Source: Strigomonas culicis (taxonomy: Eukaryota > Euglenozoa > Kinetoplastea > Trypanosomatida > Trypanosomatidae). From it: a DNA stretch of 25,302 nt. The DNA is taken from positions 1 through 25,302 of the forward strand of contig AUXH01000263.1 in the NCBI GenBank assembly GCA_000482145.1, read 5' to 3'. The position numbers were made by a program, and so were the translations under genes. This document shows, piece after piece, positions 1-9,900 of this stretch. Below the pieces are notes generated by a model. The model was not told where the DNA came from. It searched no databases and saw only the letters and a list, made by a program, of their open reading frames with translations. Each line of letters starts with the position of its first letter. Within the stretch, counting starts at the first letter, position 1.

Positions 1-870
1 TGCTCGGCAGGTAGGAGTCGACAATGAGCTGCCGCCACCAGCCGTTGAGGTTGATGATGACGCGCCAGGCACCGTACTTGTGTTCGTCTTTGCTCGTGAA
101 GTACCAGTGCTGATTCTGGAAGATGGCCTTGACGTCCTCGTTGTGCTCGGCCAGCGCGGAGCAGGAGCAGAGGAAGTAGCAATCTCCGAGTGCGCCCTGG
201 TCGATATCCGTCGGGCTCACTCTGTCGAAGAGCGTCAGCTTGTTGTGCCACTGCTTCGGCAGGTAGTCCGTGGGCCGCTGCCAGCAGTAGTCGCTCGCGT
301 TCCTGACGCCGCCGCTCGCGTCGATGCTCGGGCGGTAGATGGATGTGCTCACGGGCGGGAAGAAGAGATCCACAAACATGCGGCCGCTGCGGCGCGCCGC
401 CTTCAGGAGACGGTGGTCGTTTGTGATACGGGTGCGTCGACTAGCTTCTGCATTGCCTGGATCTCCTTCGCGACCTGCGCGCGGGCGGCCTCGACGTACT
501 GGGCCCGCTCCGCGGCGGTGAAGGTGGTCGCGTCGAAGGTACACTTGAAGCCGTTGATCGCCTTGGCTCGCATTAATGCCAGCGTCTCCAGCGGCAACAC
601 CTCCATCACGGCGTGGCAGGACCCGTCCATCTTGAGGATCAACTTGGCACGGCTGTCGTTGTCGAATGCTTGTATCTGTGACGCGGGGCCGAAGTCGACG
701 GTGACAGTCATACGATACTTCTGCGTGTCATTGTAGAAGTACCAGCAATTATTCTTTTCGATCTTGAACAGACGGCCTTCAGGGAAGCAGGGTGTCACCT
801 TGCCACCCCGGATGAGCGGCTTACCATTCTGATAGTTGATGTACTCCTCGCAGCAACAACCACTTCCCAT
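1..870 (-). CDS. Calpain-like cysteine peptidase, N-terminal part, frame-disrupted and truncated by window edge
   Basis: From the ATG at 870, 155 residues read as the kinetoplastid calpain N-terminal domain (I_K type): NGKPLIRGGKVTPCFPEGRLFKI, then a Trp/Tyr-rich FYNDT segment. The start MGSGCCCEE has Gly2 and Cys5-7, the pattern for N-myristoylation plus palmitoylation, so membrane anchoring is inferred. That frame stops at 403-405. In another minus frame, open from upstream of about 470 down to base 1, the calpain peptidase core follows: MFVDLFFPP, DRVSPTDIDQGALGDCYFLC and NLNGWWRQLIVDSYLP. The Cys in GDCYFL is the expected catalytic nucleophile; the His and Asn would lie left of the window. 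The shift equals one missing base on the coding strand and lies about 405-470, so this is either a sequencing error or a broken gene. The ATG is the first after the predicted splice acceptor at 972. Many kinetoplastid calpain-like proteins lack catalytic residues; this one keeps the Cys. Confidence 0.85.
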
Positions 871-1388
871 TGGATGAGAGCGAGAACAGGAATATCAAAT
901 CAGTTGTGCCTACAATCTGTGACAATGGAAAATAATACAGGTTATACCTTTTTGCAGTTGTGGGGACGACACTGAGAGAAAAAAAAGGAATTAATACTTG
1001 AAATGATTTCAAAGAGTGTAGGTTATAGAGAAACAAAAAAAGAGAGCACCATATACAACACAAACAAACACGGCTAGAAACGCAAAGAAAGAGAAAAAAA
1101 AGTACTTTGGCAAAACAAGACAACAAAAACGAATATATATATATATGTGCTAACGGAAAAACCAGTGAAGAGCCCACCCTTAGTTTTTGTTTCGTTGTTG
1201 CAAATGCTCTTCAGGAAACAAGGGTAAAGAAGAGAGGCGAGAGAGAACGTATAGACACAAACAAAGATCTTTCAAAGGACATAACAGTAGAATCCACATT
1301 ACGCAAACAGCGGCGGTTGAGCTCTCTCTCTATCTCTCTTTCTCACCTTTTTTTTTCTTTACATTTCTTTTTTGGTACCTTCACGGGT
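871..1388. other. Intergenic spacer between calpain and Rab3GAP-like genes
   Basis: AT-rich spacer holding the 5' leader of the calpain gene and the 3' region of the Rab3GAP-like gene. It has several purine-rich plus-strand tracts (1030-1105), which are pyrimidine-rich on the coding strand. A pyrimidine-rich plus-strand stretch at about 1320-1375 sits just after the Rab3GAP-like stop. No coding potential was recognised. Confidence 0.7.
972..988 (-). promoter_or_regulatory. Predicted trans-splice acceptor for the calpain gene
   Basis: On the minus strand a T/C run (988 to 974) is directly followed by the first AG (973-972). The calpain ATG is about 100 nt downstream with no ATG between. This is the trypanosomatid spliced-leader addition layout; the exact site is inferred. 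Confidence 0.55.
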
Positions 1389-4300
1389 TTAGAGTACCTC
1401 CTTCGACAGTGTAAACGCGAATCGCGCGACGCCACTCTCGTCCTCCTCCACCACGAGTTGCTGCAAGCACGGCGCCGTGTCCCACGGACGCTCGGCGAGA
1501 CAGCTCAGCCGCGTCCGACACGTCACCGGGCGGCGCGCGTCCGCGGCGAGGAAACACGGCGCCGCGACGCGTAGCCACGTGTCGTAGCGGAGCCGCAGCG
1601 GCCGCAGCTGCAGGCACCCGCGCGCCGGGTCCGGCGTGGGGGCCGGCGCGCTCAGCTGCGCGGCGAGCGCGCGCTGCGCGGCCGCCTCCTCCGGCGGCGC
1701 GCCGGCGGCGGTCAGCAGTTCCTCCAGCGCCACCGACACGAGCAGGGCGGTCTCGAGCTCCTCCACCTCGCGCCGCGCGCCGGCGAGCTGCGTGGCGGTC
1801 AGCTCCACCTCCATCGCGCTGAGGGGGCGCGGGAAGGGCAGCAGCGTCGTGTCGAGCCCCGCCGTCGCGGCGCTGACGCACGCCGTCAGCGCCGCGACGC
1901 GCTCCCGCGCGTAGCGCAGCAGGGCAGGGCGCCGCGCGGCGTCCGCGCTGAGGTGCGGGTGCCCGAGCAGCCGGTGGGCGCTGTTTGCGAGGACGGCCGC
2001 CGCCACGTCGGCCAGCAGCGCCCGCTCGCTCACCGTGCGACCGAGCCAGTCCAGCACGTCGCGGACCGCCCGCGGCGCGTCGAAGAGCCCGGCGAGGATG
2101 GCGCGCCGGCTGCGGGGCTGCGCGGCCTCCCACAGCTGCCACCACAGGTGCGGCCGCGCGCCGTCCTCCTGCGGCCGCCCGCGCCGCATCCGCGGCGAAA
2201 GGTGGGCGTCGTCGTCGTCGGCGTCGCCGCTCGCCGGCTGACAGTAGTCGCGCGGGCTGCTCCACCGGATGAAGTCCGGGAAGCGGACGACGCGGCCGTC
2301 CTGCGCCTGGTTCGCGTGCAGGAACAGACACATGTCGTTGTAAATGGGCGCGTTCTGCTGCAGCCACGTGACGGACACGTCCGTGGCGGCGTCGCCGCCC
2401 CCGCGGCGGATGCGGCGGCGGCCGCTGCTGAGCTCGTTCATCGTGCGCGACTGCTGCAGCAGGACGTCGTAGGTGGCGGGCAGCGGCGGCAGCGGCGCCG
2501 GACAGCGCGCGCGCTCGCCGGACGTGAGCAGTGCCCAGCTGGCCACCTCCACCTCCCCCTCCCCCTCCGCCCCCGACTCCTCCGCGTAGTGGGGGTAGCG
2601 CGGCAGCAGCGCGCCGACGCCGAAGGCCAGCAGCTGCAGCTTCTGGCAGAGCAGCGACTGCGTGAGGTCGACCACGACGGGCGGCCGCGGCGGCGGGAGC
2701 CCGACGAGGTCCAGAAGCTCTAACAGCGCGTGCTGGCTGCTGCTCGCGCCGGCGTCGCCGGCCGCGGCGTGCTGGTCGTACAGGCCCCGCAGCCGCTGCA
2801 CCGCGCGGCGCCAGATGGGCAGGAGGTAGGCCGCGTTGAGCCCCTCACTGACGAAGAGCAGGGCGAGGCGGGAGAGCAGCGAGCCCGGGAAGTACGCCTG
2901 GCGCAGGTCCTTCAGCGGCGCGCGCACCTCCGGCTGCACCTCGTGGCGCGCGCCGTCGCCGTCCGCGTCCTGCCGCCGCCGCTGCGCTTCCTCTCGCTGC
3001 CGCAGCTGCCGCAGCAGCGCGGCGACCGTCGTGGCGGGCGCGGCCGCCTCCTCCGCCAGCGCGGCGACCACGCGCTGCTGCTGCTCCCGCCGCAGCGGGA
3101 AGAGGCGTCGGTCGCCGCCGCCGCGCCCGAGCAGCTTCTCGACGCTGTTGCGGAAGAAACTGTCGAGGGCGTAGTTGACTGTGCTGGGCGGCGCGCCGTC
3201 CTCCCGCGGCCCCTCCGTCTCCAGCTCCTCGTCTGGCTCCGACAGCGACGGGTCCTCCAGCCGCGCGAGCAGCTTCTTGTGCGCGGGCTGCAGCACCTTG
3301 AGGCTCAGCTGGTGGCGCACCGTGTGCTCCGGCTTCACGTCGACCTCGACGACGATGCTGCAGCGCTGCGCCACCTCCGCCGCGACGGCGCTCGCCGACG
3401 CGCTGAAGGGGTCCAGGTAGCTCTGCTTCGTCTTGGTCTCCACCGCCTCGTAGTCGTGCAGCTGTTTGTAGAAGAAGCAGAAGCGCAGCTGCTCCACTGG
3501 CGGCACCAGCACCCCGAAGGCGTGCGTGCCGTACAGCGTCAGGGTCGAGAAGGCGGCCAGCGACGTGCTGCCGTCGTCGAGCACCGCGCTGCCGGCCGCC
3601 GGGGAGGACTGGCACAGCACCTCGCACGCGTGCCGGTTGTGGCGGCTCATCAGCTCCTCCCACTGGAAGCTGAGCGGCAGGACACCACTGCCGGTGCGCG
3701 GCGCGCCGCCCGTGGCCAGCGACCGCGTCTTGACAGGCGTAAAGTTCATCGGCACGGGGAGCCGGTAGCACTTGTTGACGGACACACAGATGCCTTCGCA
3801 CAGCAGCGGCGGCGGCGGCCGCGGTCCACCGCGCGGTCGCCCGCCGCCGCCGCCGCTTCGGTCGTGGTCGATGATGCGACTGTGGGAGCCGATCTTCAAC
3901 TTGAACAGGTCGCAGTACTCCGCGATCGTCCTGGGAACGGCCCCGCTGCTGTCTGGCGCGAGCACGCTGCTGCAGAACTTCGTGGCCAGCACCGTGCCGG
4001 CCAGGTGCGCGCCCAGCAGCACGTGGTTCGTGACCGGCGCAGCGCTAGGCGGCGGCGGCGGCGCCGGCAGCGCCGGCGCGACACCCGCGTAGGTCTCCGC
4101 GCTGACGTCGCCCGTCGGCGCGAAGCAGGGCACCCAGTTGCTGTGCGCCGGGTACGGGGTGGGGAGCTCCACCACGCGGTGCAGCGGCCAGCGCGTCAGG
4201 GCCGCGTCCTCGTCGTCGGCCGCCGCGTCGACCGCGATGGGCGGGTTCAGCTCGAGCGGCCGCAGGTGAAACTGGTGCTTGTGCTTTGAAAACACGTTCG

Positions 4301-4988
4301 CCACCGCTGTCGCGAGCAGCGACAGGTAGTAGGCGGACTCGCTGTTCGGGTAGATGCCGGGGCCGGCCGCCGCGCCGCGGTGGGCGGGCCCGAACCCGGT
4401 CGAGGCGTTCTTGATGAGGAAGAAGAGCGGCACACGGAATTGGCGGTAAATCGGGTGTTCGTAGTCTTCGATGTGCAGCTCCACGGCGATGTGCTTGACC
4501 CTGTTGACGTCGTCGTCATCGGCCGCGGCGTGGCCGCCCGCGTTCATCTTTCTCCTCCGCGTCAGCTCGTTGTTTTTCCCCACCACGTAGCTCCCCTGGC
4601 GCTGCCGGCCGGGTGGGACCTGTGGCGGCGCTAGCGCTGCGGCGGTCGGCCCGTCTGCTTCCACATCTTCTTCCATGGGAGAGCACGTGAAGTAGTAGTC
4701 CTCCCCTTCCGGCGGCGCCGGCTGTCTGCCACTGCCACCCAAATTGGTATGACTGCTATTGTTAGTATTATTCGGATGACTACTACTGCTGCAGCTGCTG
4801 AACACTAAGTAGGACTGCATCTCTATGCTGTGCAGGCATAGATCCGTGATGTACTTTTCTATTTCATTAGAAGTGAACTCGAAGAAGTTCACGCACGAGA
4901 AGTCTTCCAACTGCAGTGGCGCCTCTGCCGCACTGTGGATGCGCATGTCAGCAGTAGTAGTGGCCGTCGATGGCTGAGATACGTTCAT
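1389..4988 (-). CDS. Rab3 GTPase-activating protein catalytic subunit-like protein
   Basis: 1199 residues from the ATG at 4988. The diagnostic segment is at residues ~903-980: PDFIRWSSPRDY, then LSPRMRRG, LWWQLWEAAQPRSRR and LFDAPRAVRDVLDWL. It follows the order of the animal RAB3GAP1 catalytic region (DFVRWYSPRDY, LSARM, MWVEAWETAKP, RRLFDDTREAEKVLHYL as I recall it). Residues ~766-780 (VDLTQSLLCQKLQLLAF) match the conserved 'HQKLQML' helix, and FFEFTSNEIEKYITDL at ~34-50 resembles the family N-terminus. Arginines in RWSSPRDY are retained. Human RAB3GAP1 is about 980 residues; this one is longer because of Pro/Gly/Ala-rich and acidic inserts (e.g. ~290-420, ~590-720). Known family members activate GTP hydrolysis or nucleotide exchange on Rab3/Rab18-type GTPases at membranes, together with a RAB3GAP2 subunit not seen here. 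The role in this organism is inferred. Confidence 0.82.
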   Translation of the reverse strand: MNVSQPSTATTTADMRIHSAAEAPLQLEDFSCVNFFEFTSNEIEKYITDLCLHSIEMQSYLVFSSCSSSSHPNNTNNSSHTNLGGSGRQPAPPEGEDYYFTCSPMEEDVEADGPTAAALAPPQVPPGRQRQGSYVVGKNNELTRRRKMNAGGHAAADDDDVNRVKHIAVELHIEDYEHPIYRQFRVPLFFLIKNASTGFGPAHRGAAAGPGIYPNSESAYYLSLLATAVANVFSKHKHQFHLRPLELNPPIAVDAAADDEDAALTRWPLHRVVELPTPYPAHSNWVPCFAPTGDVSAETYAGVAPALPAPPPPPSAAPVTNHVLLGAHLAGTVLATKFCSSVLAPDSSGAVPRTIAEYCDLFKLKIGSHSRIIDHDRSGGGGGRPRGGPRPPPPLLCEGICVSVNKCYRLPVPMNFTPVKTRSLATGGAPRTGSGVLPLSFQWEELMSRHNRHACEVLCQSSPAAGSAVLDDGSTSLAAFSTLTLYGTHAFGVLVPPVEQLRFCFFYKQLHDYEAVETKTKQSYLDPFSASASAVAAEVAQRCSIVVEVDVKPEHTVRHQLSLKVLQPAHKKLLARLEDPSLSEPDEELETEGPREDGAPPSTVNYALDSFFRNSVEKLLGRGGGDRRLFPLRREQQQRVVAALAEEAAAPATTVAALLRQLRQREEAQRRRQDADGDGARHEVQPEVRAPLKDLRQAYFPGSLLSRLALLFVSEGLNAAYLLPIWRRAVQRLRGLYDQHAAAGDAGASSSQHALLELLDLVGLPPPRPPVVVDLTQSLLCQKLQLLAFGVGALLPRYPHYAEESGAEGEGEVEVASWALLTSGERARCPAPLPPLPATYDVLLQQSRTMNELSSGRRRIRRGGGDAATDVSVTWLQQNAPIYNDMCLFLHANQAQDGRVVRFPDFIRWSSPRDYCQPASGDADDDDAHLSPRMRRGRPQEDGARPHLWWQLWEAAQPRSRRAILAGLFDAPRAVRDVLDWLGRTVSERALLADVAAAVLANSAHRLLGHPHLSADAARRPALLRYARERVAALTACVSAATAGLDTTLLPFPRPLSAMEVELTATQLAGARREVEELETALLVSVALEELLTAAGAPPEEAAAQRALAAQLSAPAPTPDPARGCLQLRPLRLRYDTWLRVAAPCFLAADARRPVTCRTRLSCLAERPWDTAPCLQQLVVEEDESGVARFAFTLSKEVL

Positions 4989-5108
4989 TTTTTTTTTCCT
5001 GTGTCTCTTTTTTTTTCCGTTCTCTTCCTCTTTGGATGACGCAATGAGGAATATAGGAACTGCGATAATCCAAGAGGATCTATATGTATGTTATATGATG
5101 TACCAATA

Positions 5109-5149
5109 CTAAAAAAGAAAGAAGAGAGCAAAGGAAAGAAGGAAGGAGG
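5109..5149 (-). promoter_or_regulatory. Predicted trans-splice acceptor for the Rab3GAP-like gene
   Basis: An almost pure 39-nt C/T tract on the minus strand (5149 to 5111) ends directly in the first AG (5110-5109). The Rab3GAP-like ATG is about 120 nt downstream, with no intervening ATG. This is the clearest acceptor in the window. Confidence 0.7.
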
Positions 5150-6846
5150 TACATACGCGCATACATTTCCCATCGTGCGAGACAGGCCACACTACAAACA
5201 CATGTGCCAGGTCTGCGCACATGCATACTCTCACAGGGCGCATCATGGGCGCACCGGTCTTTTTAGCACTCAGTGTTCAAGCGCGCGCGCGCACAGAAAA
5301 GAAAACTCTATTCCACACAAGTAAATAATGCTTCATGCTTAGACATCTTTTATGATTATTATTAAAAACCAAATTCGTATGTAAAAGAAAAATAAAAGTG
5401 AATTAAAAAAAGCGTTTATGAAGAAGTGAACCCAATGTATTTGATTATAATATTTTTTCTTTTCGACAGTAACAAAAGCAATGTCAGAGAAAGCAATTAG
5501 AAAAGAAAAGAAAAAGAATACCAAATTGAGTGATATGAAAAAGATACCTTTTTCTTTTAGCTTTCCCTTTTTGTTTTCTCTATGAAGCGCACACACATAC
5601 AAAAGAAAAGACCACATTACACAACATACGTAAGACATAAGTGTGTACGACAAGAGAAGGGAACAAAAGTAGAGGAAAACAAAGAAAAAAAGCAGTTCTT
5701 AAAGGGAGTATGCCACTTTGTTTTCAATACTTTATAAATGTATATATACAAATATATATATATTTGTGTGTGTGAGAGTTTATATATTCCATCTTTTTCC
5801 TTTTCTTACACTTCTTATCTTTGTGGTGTGTAGGTTTCTTTGACATTAATATGCAAATGTATATCAAAGAAAAGCGTGAAAAGAGAGAAACGGGACGAAT
5901 AAAAGAGGAAAAAAAAAGCAAGAAGAAAAGGTGGGAAAACCAAATTGAAAAAATAATAATAGAATAATAAAAAACAAAACAACAACAAAAATAACAAAAA
6001 AGAGAACTGTCGAAAACGAAAATACTGTAATTGTTAGAGAGAAGTGAAAAAACGAAAACAAGAACAACAAAACGTATCGACAACAGCAACGGAGATTATC
6101 AATTTTAGGATTAAACGTAAATGAAAAAACGAAAATAAAAAAATAAAAAACGAAACAACAACAACAACAAGAACAAGAAAACAAACAAAACCCATATTGT
6201 AGAAACAAAAAAGAAGTTTTTCACTTATGTATGAGCCGTGTCACGCCCACATGTGTGATAACTGCAAATTCTCTTTTTTTTTGGTTTCATTTTTTTTTTG
6301 TGATTCTATCTATTTACAATACGATGTGCTCCCTCTTACCTTCAGCACTCGTTTTCATCTGTGTAAACAAGAGGTGATTCGACACGTGGGAAAGAACACT
6401 ACTCAGAGTAACAACACTCCCATCCCACATCATCACACACAAAGCACAAAAACAAACAAACGAAAAAAGCAAAAAAAAAGGGATAAAAACATAAAAAAAA
6501 ACTTTTTTTTTGTATATAGAAATATGTAGAAGACTATCGTGCATTCATTACGTATACCAAAGAAAAGGTGGGTCTGTAGATTTGTTTTCCTTTTTAAAAC
6601 AAGAAAAAAGAAATCCCAAAAGCAAGAAAGGAAAACAACAAAAAAAAAACAAGAAAAAAAAGTAATACAACAACAAGGAGTTTTTGTTTTAGTCATAAAG
6701 AAGTATATTTATAACGTACAACTGTACATTATTTTTTTTTTTTAAGGTATTGAAAGTGTTGTGCTCATTTTTGAACACAAACGACGACAACGGAACTGCG
6801 TCTTTTAAATGAGCATCACGGATCACCACTGAGGTGACGGATGCTT

Positions 6847-6918
6847 CTGACAATGATGAAGGAAGAAGAGAGAGAAAGAGAGGGAGTGGGGGGGGGGAGG
6901 GAGGGGGAGGCGAAAGAC
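6847..6918 (-). promoter_or_regulatory. Orphan polypyrimidine/AG (possible splice acceptor) just after the NSUN6-like stop
   Basis: Immediately past the stop codon the coding strand has a long C/T block (about 6912 to 6858), including ten C in a row (complement of 6888-6897), with the first AG at 6848-6847. The next CDS starts about 1.9 kb away and has its own better acceptor at 5109. The block could instead steer polyadenylation of the NSUN6-like mRNA, which in trypanosomatids is coupled to downstream polypyrimidine tracts. Confidence 0.4.
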
Positions 6919-9900
6919 TTATTCGATCTCGAAAACGGTGACAAAAAAAGCGACGCTGTCATCCACGTGCGCGATGTCCTCCAGGCGGGGCATGTAGCGC
7001 AGCACGAGCAGCGGGTGCTCCTCTCCGTCCGGGTCGACTCCCTCCTGCGGCGGGCGGCTGAAGAGCAGGCTGGGGGTCGAGGGCGGGCAGGCGCTGTGCG
7101 GCTGCTCCGGCCGCCCTCTCCACTCGCGCTCGAGCTGCAGGCGCGTGATCTCGCGCTGGAGGAGGAAGCGGCGCACCGTGCGGTGCGGCTGCCCCTCGTC
7201 CGCCTCGTCGAGGAAGCCGAAGGTCGTCGTGGGCGAGAAGCACATGCGCCGCTCCGCTTCGTTGCGGGCGCGGCTGATCTTGAGGTTCTCGTAGGTGCGC
7301 AGGAAGTGCAGCACGTTTCCCTCGTTCTCCTCCACCGAGATGGTGCAGGTGCTGTACACAATGTAGTTCTTGTACGCGTGCGGCGCCGGGGTCGCGGAGC
7401 GGTTGTTCTCCAACATCTGATAGCAAGACGCGAAGAGCCGTCGTTGGTAGTCCGCCGAGTCGAGGATGAAGTCGATGCTCTGGCTCTGCTGGTTGTTCAT
7501 GCAGAACTGCAGCTTGGGCCGGATGCCGAGGCCGGTGCACGGCGGGTCCAGCAGGATGCCGCGAAACTGCACGAGCCGCGGCCGCCTCCCATCCGGCGGC
7601 GACGCCGTCTTGGAGCCGCGCCGCTCCTCCTTCCCCCTCCTGGGCGTCGTCGCGGCCGCGGGCACGTCGGTCTGCGGCGGCGCGGCGACGTCCACCTCTT
7701 GGAGGATCCGCTGCGGGTCGCGGCAGAGCATGTTGAGGTCCCCGTTCAGCGCGCACAGCACCCGCGCGAGCTGGAAGTGCGGGTCCGCGTAGAGCTTGAA
7801 GGCCTCGTCGCGCAGCTTCGCGTAGAGGCGCTCAATGTCGCTGTAGGCGCTGCCTGTCCCGCCCGCCGGTGACGACGCGGCACTCGCGGTGGGCGACAGC
7901 AGCGCGGCGGTCGGCGGCATGAAGTGGCTCTCGAGCGCGCGGGTGAGGTGATAGAAGCGCGGCTTGCTGCGCTCGCAGCAGAAGACGCGGAACATGTCGC
8001 CCTGCGTCGGGCCGTGCACCTCGCGCGACTTCTCGTACAGGAGGGAGATGAGCAGGCTCGTCTTGCCGCCCGGCGCCGCGCACGCGTCGAGCACCTGCAG
8101 CTTGCGGGGGTCCTGGTGCAGCAGGTCGTCCGCCTCCGCGTCGGCCGCCGGCCGCGGCGCGTCGCTCGGCGGCGGGAAGTCGAGCCTGTCGACGAGCAGC
8201 TTCGAGGGCACCATGCTGCTGAAGTTCTGCAGCATGTAGCGCTCCGAGAGCGCGCGCATGAGGGCGTCGTACGTCTCGTCGGAGTCCCCCGGCGGCGCCG
8301 CGAAGCTGCTGTTCGTGCTCTCACTCGCGTCGTCCGCCTCCGCGGGGGCGGTGACCGCCGGCGGCGGGACGCAGCGGCGCCCGCGGCTTTCGCTGAGGTC
8401 CTCGCCGCTGTCGCCGCTGAGGACGACCGGCGTCATGATGCGCGACGTCGTGGTCGGCGTCGACGTGGCCGGCGAGAGCGGCCCGCGCCGGCGGTGCGCG
8501 GTGGGCGGCCGCGACGGCGACGGGCTGCGCATGATGGGCCGGCCGAGCGGCAGCAGGATGGTGGGGTAGAGCAGGTAGTTGATCACGGTCTTGCTGGGCT
8601 GCAGGCCCGCCGTCCAGAGCGTCTGCACCGCGATACCGCGGCCGAGCTGCGGGCGCCGGGTCACGGGCGTCGCCGCCCCCTCCGCCCGCGGCGCGCTCGT
8701 CGCCCCGGCGGCGGCAGCAGGGCTGTTCGTCGGGGTGGGGCTGGCGGCGCCGGTGTTGCCGCTGGCGACGCGCATGATCTGGCGCCAGCTCATGTACGTG
8801 ATGCCCTCCGCGAGGTACAGCAGGAAGACGCGGTCGTAGTTGATGGGCGGCGTCGCGCCCGCCAGCGGTGGTGCGGCGGGCTTCTTCCCCACGGCCGGCG
8901 CGTCCGCGTCCGCCGTGGCGGCGGCGTCGCTGGCGGCCGCTGCCTGCGGCGGCGCCTGGCGGGCCTCTTCCTCCTGCCGATCGCGCTCGTCGTCCTCTGC
9001 CGCGATCTTGCGCAGCCGCTCGCGCAGCGCCTCGCCGGACAGAATCGCAAAGGCGTGCGGCGGGTGGTCGATGCCGCGCTGGTTGACCACGCGGAAGGTG
9101 TAGCGCGGCCGCGGCCGCCGCGGCGACGCGGCCGGGCTCACGTCCTCCGTGTTGGCGGTCTCGTCGCTCTCCAGGAGCGTGGCGCTCGCGGGGTGGCTGA
9201 TGGTGGAGGCCTCGCCGTCGTCGTCGTGCGGCGCCGCGTCAAGATCCGGCCGCGGCGACATGCTCTTCTTCTTCGCCGCGGCGCCCTTCTTCTTGCCGGT
9301 GCCGGACGCGCGCTTGCGCCGGGCGCGCTCGCGGTCCTGCGACGGCGGCAGCCGCACGAGCTCCACCATCACCGCGATGTGGACCACCTCGCCCGCGCGG
9401 AAGTGCTTGGAGGCCATGAGGAAGCCCGGCGGGAAGACATTGCTGCCGCGCAGCACCGCCTCCGCGCAGCCCAGGTCGACGACGACGGTTGGCTGGCCGT
9501 TGAAGAGGGCCTCGTCCAGGCTCAGCACATCCGTGTCCTCCACCGCGAAGCGCCGCGTCGAGCGGAAGTCGTCGGCTGCGTCGCTGTCGGGGTTGTCAAA
9601 GTAGTGCTCGTCCTTGATGTTCACGTAGAGGGGGGAGTAGTGCATGCGCGTGCAGTACTGCCTGTACTGTGCGCGGAAGCAGTAGCAGAAGGGCAGGTTG
9701 CTCGCCTCGCCCATCGTCGACACCCGCACGATGAGGTGCGCGCGCGACTGGAAGAAGCGGAAGTAGTTGTGCACGCGCGCCTCGAAGGGCGTCGGCGCGT
9801 GATGGCCGTGGCGGTGGCCGTACGGTACCGGCACGAGCGCCGGCGGGCGCAGGACGCCGTGGAAGTCCTTCAACACCGTGCTGAGCTCCTCGTGCTGCAG

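Larger units (their letters stand above)
4989..6918. other. Long AT-rich intergenic spacer
   Basis: About 1.9 kb with no convincing gene. Its open frames are AT-driven and made of Phe/Leu/Lys/Ser runs. Notable contents are the splice acceptor at 5109, a more balanced-composition patch at about 5160-5310 with a 7-bp hairpin (5201-5207 with 5217-5223) and a short (GC)n run, TA-rich microsatellite pieces near 5740-5770, A/T homopolymers throughout, and a purine/G-rich block at 6858-6912. Confidence 0.65.

Noticed and set aside
2730..4289. 519-codon open frame on the plus strand
   Set aside because: Antisense shadow of the Rab3GAP-like gene, with Arg/Leu-rich nonsense composition.
5339..6745. 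Several 60-120-codon open frames on both strands
   Set aside because: Phe/Leu/Ser or Lys/Asn homopolymer translations of AT-rich spacer, with codon use unlike the real genes.
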